Origin: Lottia gigantea
Lineage: Eukaryota; Mollusca; Gastropoda; Lottiidae
NCBI RefSeq assembly: GCF_000327385.1
Contig: NW_008710371.1
Coordinates: 1,109,798 to 1,173,797 of the forward strand
Length of the DNA stretch: 64,000 bases
Direction: 5' to 3'
Every line of letters starts with the position of its first letter. Within the stretch, counting starts at the first letter, position 1. Of the stretch, positions 33,393-45,250 are shown one piece after another. The translations under genes and the position numbers were made by a program. The notes beneath the pieces are model-generated. The model worked only from the letters and a program-made list of their open reading frames with translations, made no database searches and was not told the DNA's origin.

Positions 33393-34106
33393 AAATACTT
33401 TCTTTATAATATGCATGGGAAATAGGGGTAGGCATTTTTGAAAAACCAGGGCTCAAAAATGGGAGTTTACTCCATTAAATGAATTTTTTAATATAAAAAT
33501 CTAAATAATATAATAAAATAAAAACAATATATATTTGCAATTTATATGAAAAAAAAATTGTAATTTTTTTACATTGTCTAGTTTTTTTTTTTTTTTTTCA
33601 TTTACAATTTAATTTTCATTTTTGATTTTTTGCTCATTTAGAAAATTCCAATTTAATACATGAAATTCCAGTTCATATTTTCATTTTGATTATTTGCTTT
33701 CATATTCTTTAACTTTCAAATTTCGTGAAAACCCCCAAAAATATTTGAAGAAACACTTCAAAAAAACGAAATTCCATTTCAGAATTTACTAAAAAAATGA
33801 ATAATGCCAATTTTTTGAGATTCAAAATTACAGAAAAATACATAAAATTATTTCAAATTCTCTAAAAAAAAATTCAAAATGTGATTCAAAATTTTTTAAT
33901 TTCTTAAGTTCTAAAAAAAAATTCAAATTAAATTTTTCTTTTTTGATTCTTTGCTCATTTGCCATTTATTTTTGTTTGTTTTGATTCAAGCCCGTGAGTA
34001 CATATATATATATTCTAATTGCACTAATTGTATTTTGCTAGGAAATATACAAATACAAAAATATACATAAATACAAAATAATGAACACAACCATCCTGTA
34101 GAAATC

Positions 34107-35570
34107 TTAAAGGTTTATACATCAAAATATGATTTTACCAGCTGATAGAGCTCAATTTCAGCTATCTGTATAGTCATCTAAATAGTTATTTTACCAGCTG
34201 ATAGAGCTCAATTTCAGCTGTCTGTATAGTCATCTAAATATTTATTTTACCAGCTGATAGAACTCCATTTCAGCTATCTGTATAGTCATCTAAATATTTA
34301 CTTTACCAGCTGATAGAACTCCATTTCAGCTATCTGTATAGTCTTCTAAATATTTACTATACCATCTGATAGAGCTCAATTTCAGCTATCTGTATAGTTG
34401 TCTAGATATTTACTATACCAGCTGATAGAGCTCAATTTCAGCTATCTTTATAGTTGTCTAAATATTTACTTTACCAGCTGATAGAGCTCAATTTCAGCTA
34501 TCTGTATAGTCGTCTAAATATTTACTTTACCAGCTGATAGAGCTCAATTTCAGCTATCTGTATAGTCATCTTAATATTTACTTTACCAGCTGATAGAGCT
34601 CAATTTCAGCTATCTGTATAATCATCTAATTATTTACTTTACCAGCTGATAGAGCTCAATTTCAGCTATCTGTATAATCATCTAATTATTTACTTTACCA
34701 GCTGATAGAGCTCCATTTCAGCTATCTGTATAGTCATCTAAATATTTACTTTACCAGCTGATAGAACTCAATTTCAGCTATCTGTATAATCATCTAAATA
34801 TTTACTTTACCAGCTGATAGAGCTCCATTTCAGCTATCTGTATAATCATCTAATTATTTACTTTACCAGCTGATAGAGCTCCATTCCAGCTGTCTGTATA
34901 GTCATCTAAATATTTACTTTACCAGCTGATAGAGCTCCATTTCAGCTATCTGTATAATCATCTAATTATTTACTTTACCAGCTGATAGAGCTCCATTCCA
35001 GTTATCTGTATAGTCATCTAAATATTTACTTTACCAGCTGATAGAGCTCAATTTCAGCTATCTGTATAATCATCTAAATATTTACTTTACCAGCTGATAG
35101 AGCTCCATTTCAGCTATCTGTATAATCATCTAATTATTTACTTTACCAGCTGATAGAGCTCCATTCCAGCTGTCTGTATAGTCATCTAAATATTTACTTT
35201 ACCAGCTGATAGAGCTGCATTTCAGCTATCTGTATAATCATCTAATTATTTACTTTACCAGCTGATAGAGCTCAATTTCAGCTATCTGTATAATCATCTA
35301 ATTATTTACTTTACCAGCTGATAGAGCTCAATTTCAGCTATCTGTGTAGTTATATAAATATCTAATTTACCAGCTGACAGAGCTCAATTTCAGTTGCTTT
35401 TGCGTTATTACAAAGGGCAATACATGTAACAGTGAATATGATAACGCTTTTCGAATTTGTATATGAACCAGGCATCAGAATTTCAATTTGAAAAGTGATA
35501 CAGAGAGCTGAAATTGAGCTCTATCGGCTTGGAAAGAAATATTTTTAAGACTATAACTTTTTTAAAGCTT
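34107..35570. repeat. MITE-E copy whose left arm has become a 56-bp satellite (about 22 units)
   Basis: It begins at TTAA (34107-34110). The unit has TTTACCAGCTGATAGAGCTC, AATTTCAGCTATCTGTATA and TCATCTAAATA, repeated to about 35370. After that comes a unique middle, and at 35480-35530 the inverted arm AGAGAGCTGAAATTGAGCTC with TATCGGCTTGG. The single-copy forms of the element are at 49902-50421 and 52525-52770. Confidence 0.85.
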
Positions 35571-35659
35571 ATTTTATTTGATCCCTATGAACTTTGTCGT
35601 CCATTTTTTTCATATACTGGAATGCTTAGCTAGTAAAAGCAAGATCTAAAATTAAATCA

Positions 35660-36010
35660 CAAGTACGTTCTTTTTTATTTACTAATATTTTTCATCTCAT
35701 TTGTAATCTAACAGGATTTCTTCCCCAGTCTTGTTCTTTCGATGTTATTATAAACCAATCAAACCAGTCATGTAGAAGCTGTTTCTTGTACAATAATGAA
35801 TAGTGGGATAGAAGAGCCAAAGAGGCTGTCATATTGTTCACTATAAGTTTCACTATCCCACACTTCATCATCGATATCAGGAAACGGGTTCTACATGACA
35901 TGCTTTGATTGTTTAAAAATAACATCATTGGAACAAGACTGTGGTAGAAAACATGTTAGATTACAATGGATTAAAATATTAGAAAATAAAAAAGAACAAA
36001 TTTGTAAATA
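35660..36010. repeat. Foldback MITE-G
   Basis: Left arm TTCTTTTTTATTTACTAATA with TTGTAATCTAACAGG; right arm GTTAGATTACAATGG with AAATAAAAAAGAAC, the inverse. Copies lie at 49974, 50495 and 56150-56615. Confidence 0.75.
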
Positions 36011-36143
36011 GAAGTCTTTGGCTTTTGATACAAAAACATTTTTTGGATGCAGAGACTTCTTTAAACATAAGGCACCAACAGTATTCCAGCACTATCTATG
36101 AAGCTTATAGGTACCGCACTTAGCCTGCGATGCCATCATGACA

Positions 36144-37176
36144 TTAATGGCAGCCACAAGACTTGACTATCATGCTCTTGTATTTCTTCAGAACTACATT
36201 GGAATTGGCATCAAAGTACAGAACTGAGATGGCGTTGAGTTTAGTTGGGGCACAGCAGGGTTTGGGGACTAGGACTGGATCCATCAGATGTACCAGAGTC
36301 TGCACAATGGCATGGTTCGTGGCGTTCATGTTGGCTGCCAAGGGAAAGGAACATTCGCCATGGCAATAGAAGGCTGAGTAACCATCAGGGGCAATAATCC
36401 AATCCTGAAAAAAAACATAAGTATCATTAAAATCAGAACTCTCTTTTTCTCAAAAGGGTCGAGTTGTTTTCTTTGTATGTGTATCAGGGACACTGATATC
36501 ATCAATTTACACAATTTCAATTTTCAATCAGACGTCTGTGGTTCCTGCAATTCCACTAAAACTAAGTGTTTGATGACATCACTAATTCAAAATATGCTTT
36601 ATCACATAAGTTCTATCCCTTTAAAGTCACTCTTTGAACAGGAGAGATGAGAATATTCTGAAGCACTCACCTGCCATCCTAGATCTCGAAAACTAACGTA
36701 GAGTGAATGTCTCTTACAAGGCAGATTTTTAAATCTTAAATATGCTGAAAATGAAAATAATATCTTGGTTAAAGGGGTACTGTGGGAGGCAAGTATTAAA
36801 GGGATTGTGAAGTGGTTTTCTAAATTGTTCATGTGTATCAGGGACACTGATAGCATCAATTTACACCATTCCAATTTTCAATCAGACGTCTGTGGTTCCT
36901 GCAATTCCACTAAAACTAAGTGTTTGAAGACGTCACTAATCACAAAATATGACCAGCATAGGACATCACTATTGCAAAAGAACTGTACTGTCCTAAGAGA
37001 AGTTCAAAAAATGAATCAATGAGTTGACCCAGGTGCTTAGCAGAGGACAAAAAAATTTGTGTACATACAATTACTGTAAGGGTTATAGGGTTCATCGGAA
37101 TAAGCATACGCCATTTCATTGTCGCTGGTGTCTGAAACCGTTTGGTAACTTCGGGTTGAGCGTGTTCTTCTGGAGT
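36144..37176 (-). CDS. BMP5-8: Mature BMP5-8 ligand region (parts of exons 4-6)
   Basis: After the dibasic furin-like site RRTR in exon 4, about 140 residues remain: a Ser/Tyr/Asp-rich N-terminal arm ([17 protein letters not shown]) and the knot domain. The first knot Cys is in [16 protein letters not shown]7 has ACKKHELYVSF. Exon 5 (74 bp) is small and joins at phase 1 via a split Ser codon. Confidence 0.9.
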
Positions 37177-39857
37177 GAATGTTGTGTGCCATACTGAAGT
37201 ACCCCACCATGAAAGGTTGTTTGTCTGTTGGACCTTTTCTGGTTACCATGCCAACATGTTTTGGTTCCACACTTTTTCCTGATAATAAAAGAGTTTTACT
37301 TCAAGTCATTGTCAAACATAATGTGGTACTAAAGGTAGTTAATTATTTTCGGTGCGGTAGGTCTTTGGAATCGCAGAGGCACAAGTCTCTCATGGAGCGC
37401 CTGAAAGGCGTTTTTGAAAAATGTATTGATTTTGGTGAATTCTGACACATTTTTTTGGGCAAGAAAGTATAAAAACGACATTTTTGAAAAGATTGTTCGA
37501 AATTGATGTGGGGTGCAATTGGGGTACAAACCATTTTTCTGGGGTAGTGAATGACCCCCCTCCCCCCACCCCCACTGGCAAGGGGTTAATAAAACTTTAC
37601 CATTTTGATCCCAAATCTTCATGTAGAGACCTAGGTTAGACTCTGGGAAGTTGGTCCACCTTTCAGCAGCTCTGGTTACATTTAAACCAAACCAACCAGT
37701 AAAACTATTAGCAATGGTTACATTCACTTCAGAATTCAATGTCTTATCTCTGAAATGGAACAAAATCTTACATTGTGCAATGAGGGAAATTTTCTTATAA
37801 GGGCATTAAAGGGACAGTTTCGCCATTTTTTGGAGGTTGATTTTGGTCTTGAATATATGTAAATAGTCTTCAGAAGTACTAGAAATGTATGAAAATCACA
37901 TAATTCCTTTAAAAAGATCTCAAACTAGGAATTTCTCTTTCTATTTCTGTAGATGTCTTTTCTATATATCACAGTGTCTCAAGAAATGACAATGTTGTTT
38001 AATTGTCAAGTGTTGATCATTCTGGACACACATGGATTTGAAGGCTCAAATTAAGGCAAAGTTAGGCTAATCCTCAAACCAAGATGGATACCAAGAGGTT
38101 TGGTAAGGACCAGCTGGTAGACAGGATCCTTGAGAACCTAAGTTGTTATCCTTAAAAGATTGATCAAAATGTTACTTACTCAATATCGACTCCTTGTTGT
38201 ATCATAAATACTTCAATGGTCATCTGTCCAGTTCCATCATTGGTCACTGAGTCTTTATGTAGGCGTAGCTCTGCACCGGTCACACCTTCCTCCGGGGAGA
38301 CTTCGCTGAAGTCAAAGAAGAATGTCTTGTCTTTTTCATGCCGGAGATAGGACACTTTACTAGCTGCAAACAAAAATAATGGTGTTAAAAGGATTGTAAA
38401 GAGGTTTTCTAAATTTTTTATGTGTATCAGGGACAATGATAGCATCAATTTACACCATTCTAATTTTCAATCAGATGTCTGTGGTTCCTGCAATTCCACT
38501 AAAACTAAGTGTTTGATGACGTCACTAATTGCAAAATATGCTTTATCACATAAGCGTTTAGTGACGTCATCAAACACTTAGTTTTAGTGGAATTGCAGGA
38601 ACCTAGACGTCTGATTGAAAATTGGAATGGTGCAAATTGATGCACATAAAAAAATTTAGAAAACCTCTTTACAATCTCTTTAAAGAATTCAAACTGTTCC
38701 TTTAAACTTAAAATTTTATTCAACCTGTTTGTCAACAAATTCAACTATAATGACGTAAGTTTTCACTTCAGTGAACACAACAGATGTTCCTTTTAAGACA
38801 TTTCTCGTCAACAACAAGAAACATAGGGAGCCGTGGTGGCTCGGTGAGCTAGACACTTGCTCACTAACCTGAAGGTCCACGGTTCAATCCCGGCATAGGT
38901 CGAGATAATACCTTCAGATTTTTCAACCCGGTTTCCCCCTGTCAGTGATGTAGGTAAGAGGGGCTGACATGGAAAAAGTGTCTAGCCGTTTGGATGAGAC
39001 AATAAACCGAGGCCCTGTGTGCTACAGACTGTGCACGTTAAAGATCCCTCTACAGTTGGAAATCGAAAAAGAGCAGGCTAATAATACCTTCAGATTTTTC
39101 AACCTGGTTTCCCCTGTCAGTGATGCAGGTAAGAGGGTCTGACACGGAAAAAGTGTCTAGTCGTTCGGATGAGACAATAAACCGAGGCCCTGTGTGCTAC
39201 AGACTGTGCATGTTACAGATCCCTCTACAGTTGGAAATGGAAAAAGAGCAGGCTAAAGCCGCTGTCCTGGTAAAATTGACCTCATTGTACACTGCATGGT
39301 GTTGTCGGTCTTCAATAGCCCATATGATGCAGAAAAGTAGGACGTAAAACCTGTAGGTTGTCTCCATGAAAATATCACATTTGATCAAGTCTAAAGACAA
39401 TTCTACTATCTTATTTTATTGTGGACACTCTAAAGACTAAAGTCTACTTACCGTGATTCACAAAACTCATAATCACATCTGAGCCATCTACTTTGGTCAA
39501 ATCCAGACCGAGACTATCGTTCAATTTACTTTTCAAATGGTTATGAAATTTTTCATCATTTTCTTCCATGGGAAGCGTTTCTTCCTCTTCCAATGTCTTG
39601 TACAAGTCTATCATGAACTTTGGCGCCGAGTCCTCCTCACCATGGTGATCCTTCGGTTTTGGCCGGTGATGCAGACCCAAGAGGGTTAAAATTTCTTGTT
39701 GAACACCCTTCCGTTGGCGTCCCTTCATTTTGTTGACGATGACAGTCTGCTGTAAGCCGTTGTCAGCGTAAAATGCAGTGTTGGCAGCGCAAAATTCATA
39801 GCAGACGACATTTGCAGTGATAAACAATATGGCAGCACTAAATGAACCCCGAGCCAT
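36144..39857 (-). CDS. BMP5-8: BMP5-8 (60A/Gbb-type) TGF-beta superfamily ligand, complete
   Basis: Secreted dimeric morphogen that signals through BMP receptors and Smad1/5/8. Six exons in coding order: 39452-39857, 38180-38363, 37601-37749, 37069-37278, 36671-36744, 36144-36404; phases agree and give 427 residues. The first exon starts with a signal peptide ([19 protein letters not shown]) and the prodomain motif [16 protein letters not shown] typical of BMP5-8. Exons 3-4 carry GWFGLNVT and [14 protein letters not shown] furin site is present at HSRRTR|STR. The mature part has the seven cystine-knot Cys, [43 protein letters not shown] and [19 protein letters not shown], ending KSCGCH. The conserved NAT sequon is kept. 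Length and exon order are normal; I see no break. Confidence 0.96.
36469..36612. repeat. MITE-B, left arm
   Basis: TGTGTATCAGGGACACTGAT to GATGACATCACTAATTC, in the last BMP5-8 intron. Confidence 0.8.
36796..36950. repeat. MITE-B, left arm
   Basis: It starts at TTAA (36796-36799) with AGGGATTGTGAAGTGG, in a BMP5-8 intron. Confidence 0.8.
37806..38060. repeat. MITE-C, one end
   Basis: TTAA at 37806-37809, then AGGGACAGTTTCGCCATTT; inverted relative to the copy at 60283. It lies in a BMP5-8 intron. Confidence 0.8.
38385..38683. repeat. MITE-B, complete foldback, next to BMP5-8 exon 2
   Basis: TTAA at both ends (38385-38388, 38680-38683). Two ~140-bp arms face each other around CACATAAGCG. 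One end lies 21 bp upstream of the exon 2 acceptor on the coding strand, so the element covers the branch-point region. Confidence 0.9.
38828..39352 (+). repeat. SINE-A, full copy with tRNA-like head and internal duplication
   Basis: The head is tRNA-derived: A-box-like TGGCTCGGTGAGCTAG (about 38836) and B box GGTTCAATCC (about 38880). The body carries CTGTCAGTGATGTAGGTAAG, GACAATAAACCGAGGCCCTG and CACGTTAAAGATCCC. A ~170-bp section of the body (38912-39082) is repeated in tandem at 39085-39255, and only the second copy runs on to the end, AAAAGTAGGACGTAAAAC. It lies in the first BMP5-8 intron. Confidence 0.85.
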
Positions 39858-40254
39858 TTTGGCTTTTCCAAATTCACAGAAAACTCAGAAAAGATTGCAG
39901 CATTTCATACAGAAAATGTTAAAATTTGAGAGAATTTCTCCAAAAAAGTTAATGCACTCAAATTCAAAACAATGGAAAGTTTTGTTTATATTTTTCCACA
40001 GGTGTGTCGTTGCCAAATTCTGCGTGGAATCGTGCCTCGAAGTAGCTGAACTGTGTCCCAATTCCAAGGAAATATGGTTTCCAAAACTAAATCCCAAAAT
40101 CTCCAAGAAATTGTCAACGAAAATTCAAAAATAGCGAAATTTGAGTTCAATGTGTACCTTCATACCTAGCCGACATATTGTTCAATTAAATGTCATGCGC
40201 GAACACCTGCTTCCGGTTTACAGGTAATTTGATATTTTTAAAGGTTACCTTAGT

Positions 40255-40770
40255 AACGAATGAATGAATGAATGAATGAATGATAAATCCTAGAGGAGAG
40301 GTATATTCTACTACTTGAATGAATGAATGAATGAATGAAGGAAGGAAGGAAGGAAGGAAGGAAGGAAGGAAGGAATGAATGAATGAATGAATGAATGAAT
40401 GAATGAATGAATGAATGAATGAACGAATGGATAAATCCTAGAAGTACATGCTACTACTTGAATGAATGAATGAAGGAAAGATTGAATGAATGAATGAATG
40501 AATGAATGAATGAATAAATGAATGAATGACGAATGAATGAATGAATGAATGGATCAATTCTAGAGGTATAGGCTACTACTTGAATGAATGAGCGAATGAA
40601 CGAATGAACGAAGGAATGAATAAATGATTTAAGGAGTGAATAAGTGCACGAATGGATGAATGGAATGATACCTGAATGTATGAATGAATGAATGAATGCC
40701 TCAAAGAATGAATGAATGAATAAAAGGATGAATGAATGAATGAATGAAATAAAGTAAACGACCTCGAGGA
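40255..40770. repeat. (GAAT)n / (GAAG)n microsatellite
   Basis: About 500 bp of TGAATGAA units with a GGAAGGAAGG patch, interrupted by three copies of a CTAGA(G/A)G...TACTACTTGAATG segment, so a larger ~130-bp period is overlaid. It lies 400 bp upstream of the BMP5-8 start. Confidence 0.9.
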
Positions 40771-40935
40771 ATGACAGAACAACTTCCTTTTCTCAATAAA
40801 TTAATGAATAACCGGCAACCAAGTTACTCGTTTCTTTGCACACACACAAACAATGAAACGCAATGGGATTCCTTTCTAAGCGGAAAACCCCCTTTGAATT
40901 ATTTGTAAAAATTTGAATCTCTTTAAAAGGCGCTA

Positions 40936-41137
40936 TATCGGATGGGACAATAAACCGAGGCCCTGTGTGCTACAGGCTGTGCACGTTAAAGATCCCTCGA
41001 CAGTTGGAAATCGAAAAAGAGTAGGCTAATGTTACTGTACTCGCAAACTTTTCCTCATCACACACTGCATGGCATTGCCCGTCTTCATTAGCTCACATGG
41101 TGCAGAAAAGTAGGACGTAAAACTCCATTCAATTCAT
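40936..41137 (+). repeat. SINE-A, headless
   Basis: GACAATAAACCGAGGCCCTG, GTGCACGTTAAAGATCCC and AAAGTAGGACGTAAAACTCC. Confidence 0.85.
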
Positions 41138-41869
41138 TCTAAAAGACACAGTAAGCGCAAGAATTGATTAATTCAAGTGTGGTCTGATTTTGAAGTTATC
41201 ATAAAAGAGTTAGCTCCCTTCAAATGATAGAGCCCGTTTACGAGAATATTTTGGCTACAAACCACAGTTAACTTTAAGGACAATAAAATGGTGTTACTTC
41301 CCTTGGACCAGTGAAAATCTTTCGCAACCTTGAATATAACTCGCCCAGAAAAACTGTGATAGACTTTAAATGAACTGAAATTTTACGTCCCCCCCCCCCT
41401 TTAGGCATGTGAAGACGGTCGACGCCTTGCAGTGTGCAGGGGATATCTGTCAGTTCAACAGCTTTGCATCTCGTTTCATTAGACGGACGACGCCTTGCCT
41501 TAATTCCAACTATTTTTTCTCCGTTTTGCAACGTTATTAGGTTCGCCAGCCCGTAGCTACCTGGGGTAAGGAAACGCAACACCCCCACGGTACATGGGAC
41601 ACATTAAAGAACCCATTAACCTTTAGCCCCACCCCTCAGTCCAACTATCCCATCCCTACAGGCCAGCTATCCCAAGGGAGAACGGAAAAATTTGTAACAG
41701 GTTTATTCATTATAAAAAGGGAAAACAGAGAAATCCAACAAGAACAATTATTTACAATAAAAACAAAAACAAACAAATAAATAAACAAACAAATAAATAA
41801 ATAAATAAATAAATAAACAGGTACTCACAGTTACAATTTTCAATTTTTCATGATTTTGTACATTTTTTA

Positions 41870-42635
41870 TTTGTAAATCTTTATAATGTACAATTCTTTT
41901 TGTAAATCATGACAATGTACAATTCTGTTTTGTAGATCATGATAATGTACAATTCTGTTTTGTAGATCATGACAATGTACAATTCTGTTTTGTAGATCAT
42001 GATAATGTACAATTCTGTTTTGTAGATCATGATAATGTACAATTCTTTTTTGTAAATCATGATAATGTACAATTCTTTTTTGTAAATCACGACAATGTAC
42101 AGTCCTTTGTAAATCATGATTCTATACTATTCTTCGTAAATCATGATCATGTACAGTTCTTTTTTAATCATGAATTTGTAAATAATGACATTGTTCACAG
42201 TAAATGATGATAATGTACAAGTCTTTTTGTAAATCACGACAATGTACAGTTCTTTGTAAATGATGATAATATACACGTCTTTTTGTAAATAATTACAATT
42301 TACGGTTCCTTGTAAATCATTACAATTTACAAGACTTTTTGTAAATCATTACAATTTCATTACAATTTACAGTTCCTTGTAAATCATTACAATTTACAAG
42401 ACTTTTTGTAAATCATTACAATTTAATTACAATTTACAGTTCCTTGTAAATCATTACTACTTACAAGTCTTTTTGTAAATCATTACAATGTACACATCTT
42501 TTTGTAAATCATTACAATGTACAAGTCCTTTTGTAAATCATTACAATTAACAAGTCCTTTTGTTAATCATTACAATGTACAAGTCTTTTTGTAAATCATT
42601 ACAATGTACAAGTCCTTTTGTAAAATAATCTCTTT
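41870..42635. repeat. 30-bp minisatellite, about 25 irregular units
   Basis: Units TTTTGTAGATCATGATAATG plus TACAATTCTG; later units shift to TGTAAATCATTACAATTTAC. A minus-strand frame through the 5' half is open only because 30 is divisible by three. Confidence 0.9.
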
Positions 42636-43129
42636 GTAATTTTTGCAAAATTAAACTTAAAAATATTTTACAGTTCATTTTTTTGAAAGCAAAATGCAAT
42701 GGAGTATTAGATCACACAGGTCTGCGCCTTGCCTAATTTAAAAACATAACCCCTGGAGATTACAGAGTCATGGAGAATCTTTGGAACTTTGGATTTTTGA
42801 AATCAATTACAAAATCAGTGATGATATGGGAACCTTTGGTAGAAAAATTCCAAATTTTTTTGTAAGTGTCTATAATGCACACCCTTCGTTATCAGGTCTT
42901 TTTTGGAGGGCAAAATCTACACAAATTGGGTCTACATTTTCAAGCCCTCAACTTTTCTTCCATAAAATCTGAAAATATAAAAATGTAATAAGGTTAACTG
43001 GAATTCCATGTTGTATTTGTCTGCTCCTGATAGACCTAATGCTCAATGCCATACAGTGTTCAATGATGGAAATTTCAAGAGAAAATGTGAAATATGTGCA
43101 CTCTTAGATTGTTTGAAGGGAAAGTGTCT

Positions 43130-43375
43130 TTACTAGCTTAGTAAGCTGGATTTAAGCTATTCTTTTTAAGCTCAATTAAAGCTATTCTTTTTAAGCTCGA
43201 TTTAAGCTATGGTCGATTTAAGCTATTCTTTTTAAGCTCGATTTAAGCTATGGTCGATTCAAGCTATTCTTTTTTAACTTTGAATGAAGCTATTCTTTTT
43301 AAGCTAAGCTCGATTTAAGCCATTCTTTTTAAGCTAAGCTCGATTTAAGCCATTTTTTTTTAAGCTCTTTTTAAG
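43130..43375. repeat. AAGCTATTCTTTTTAAGCTCGATTT repeat cluster
   Basis: About eight uneven copies of TTTAAGCTATTCTTTTTAAG and GCTCGATTTAAGC. Confidence 0.8.
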
Positions 43376-44639
43376 AATTAAAATCCGACATCTGCATGGT
43401 TCAGCTGCAGTTTTCCACTTTGTTTGAAAATTGAAATTGGATATTGAAATCTGGTATCCTAGTCAAAATGGTGTGGTACATTTTTTGTTGAATTGTAGAA
43501 GAACTGAGAGTCAGATTTTTATTCCGAAAAGAGTTTACACTTCTGTATTATTTTATGTATAAACTGAACAAAAATTGGCTGAAAGTGTCTGACGGTTCCA
43601 TCACATACCACCAGACAAAATGGTTTTATGGTTCTGGCTGGTGAATTTATGACCAATTGGGTTTCAAACTATGTCATAAAGAGTAATATATAGTTATATA
43701 TGTCATGAAGATCAAGACTTAATATTATCTTGAACGACCAGGAAATCAAAATGGTAATAATAACTAAGATCAATAACATCAAGGCTATATAGATGTAATA
43801 TTTTCCTTCCTCTAAATGAGAAGAGCTTTTAAAGGAGATGTGCCAGATAAATTTTTAATTTTCACCACCTAACGTTACAATAAAAATCCGTACAAGCAAG
43901 ACAATTCCATTGATCAAAATCTCGTCCAAAGTATGGTAAAATCATGAGAAAAAGTTGTATAGTAGTGGACTCCTCTAAAGAAAAGTACCATCAGGTGTTT
44001 CGAAAAGAGTAAGCAAGTTAGTGCTTGGGCTAGTTTTAGAACTATCACTATTTTCCCATTGGACACAAAACTACAGGTTTTTGTTTAATGAATTGTTGAA
44101 ATATCCTTTTTAAATTCTGAACAAATGACTTGTTTCGGATCAATTTAATAGTTCTAATACTTACCCAAAACCTATGCCATATTTTGACAACCATGCAAAA
44201 ATCTATGCACATATCCTGATTTTCTGTATCAAAGTCGCAAACACTTTGCCTTTTTTGCTCCTTCGTCCTTTGCAGCATCTGATATCCCAGCATTCTATTT
44301 ATAACTAGAAATTCAACCCGTATCCTTCCAGAATATAACTATAGTATATTGAAACTGAATTTCAACAATAAATAATCCAATAATGCACATTTTTCCCCAT
44401 TGCACACTTTTTCCTTTTTTGTAGGCTTTTTCCGTATCTTTCAACAACATAATTACTTTCCACATTCTGAAATTCACAACAATTGTTAAAATTCAACAAA
44501 ACACCACTTTTTTTAAAAATTGCACATTATCCAATATTGCACATTTTCGCCACATTGTACACTTTTACCAGACATGCTACTTGTTACATCTCCACCATAA
44601 CCAGATTCTGACCATACAATGCCCTTTGGCATCTGCACG

Positions 44640-45250
44640 CAAACCTTGAGAATTTAAAGATCAGCTGGTAGACACAATCCTTGAGAATCTAAGGACCAGC
44701 TGGTAAACACAATACTTGAGAATTTAAAGACCAGCTGGTAGACACAATCCTTGAGAATCTAAAGACCAGCTGGTAGACACAATCCTTGAGAATTTAAGGA
44801 CCAGCTGGTAGACACAATACTTGAGAATTTAAGGACCAGCTGGTAGACACAATCCTTGAGAATCTAAGGACCAGCTGGTAGACACAATCCTTGAGAATCT
44901 AAGGACCAGCTGGTAGACACAATCCTTGAGAATTTAAGGACCAGCTGGTAGACACAATCCTTGAGAATCTAAGGACCAGCTGGTAGACACAATCCTTGAG
45001 AATCTAAGGACCAGCTGGTAGACACAATCCTTGAGAATTTAAGGACCAGCTGGTAGACACAATCCTTGAGAATTTAAGGACCAGCTGGTAGACACAATCC
45101 TTGAGAATTTAAGGACCAGTTGGTAGACACAATCCTTGAGAATCTAAGGACCAGCTGGTAGACACAATCCTTGAGAATCTAAAGATCAGCTGGTAGACAC
45201 AATCCTTGAGAATCTAAGGACCAGCTGGTAGACACAATCGTTGACAGTTT
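44640..45250. repeat. 35-bp minisatellite, about 17 units, derived from family D
   Basis: The unit is GGACCAGCTGGTAGACACAA with TCCTTGAGAATCTAA. The CCAGCTGGTAGA core and the adjoining 'tccttgagaa' are part of the dispersed D repeat, e.g. at 38110-38140. Confidence 0.9.

Larger units (their letters stand above)
32750..36143. other. Spacer upstream of the NSS gene and downstream of BMP5-8
   Basis: A three-unit repeat (33000-33215), a SINE-A piece (33258-33392), a poly-A/T-rich low-complexity tract (33480-33970), the amplified MITE-E (34107-35570) and a foldback MITE-G (35660-36010). No gene is seen. Confidence 0.65.

Noticed and set aside
36163-36369. Plus-strand frame over the last BMP5-8 exon
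   Set aside because: It is a shadow of the strongly conserved minus-strand BMP coding sequence.
38828-38905. Possible free-standing tRNA gene
   Set aside because: A and B boxes are present, but no acceptor stem closes and it runs directly into the SINE body; it is a SINE head.
40576-40782. Minus-strand frame rich in His, Ser and Phe
   Set aside because: Translation of the GAAT microsatellite.
41881-42117. Minus-strand frame repeating MIYKTELYI
   Set aside because: Translation of the 30-bp minisatellite; no other coding sign.
44048-44293. 81-codon minus-strand frame followed by a GTAAG donor-like site
   Set aside because: It looks slightly protein-like but matches no family I know, and no partner exon with matching phase was found in the spacer.
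44640-45250. Array resembling a CRISPR (even repeats)
   Set aside because: Units are contiguous with no unique spacers, and the context is animal nuclear DNA; it is a minisatellite.
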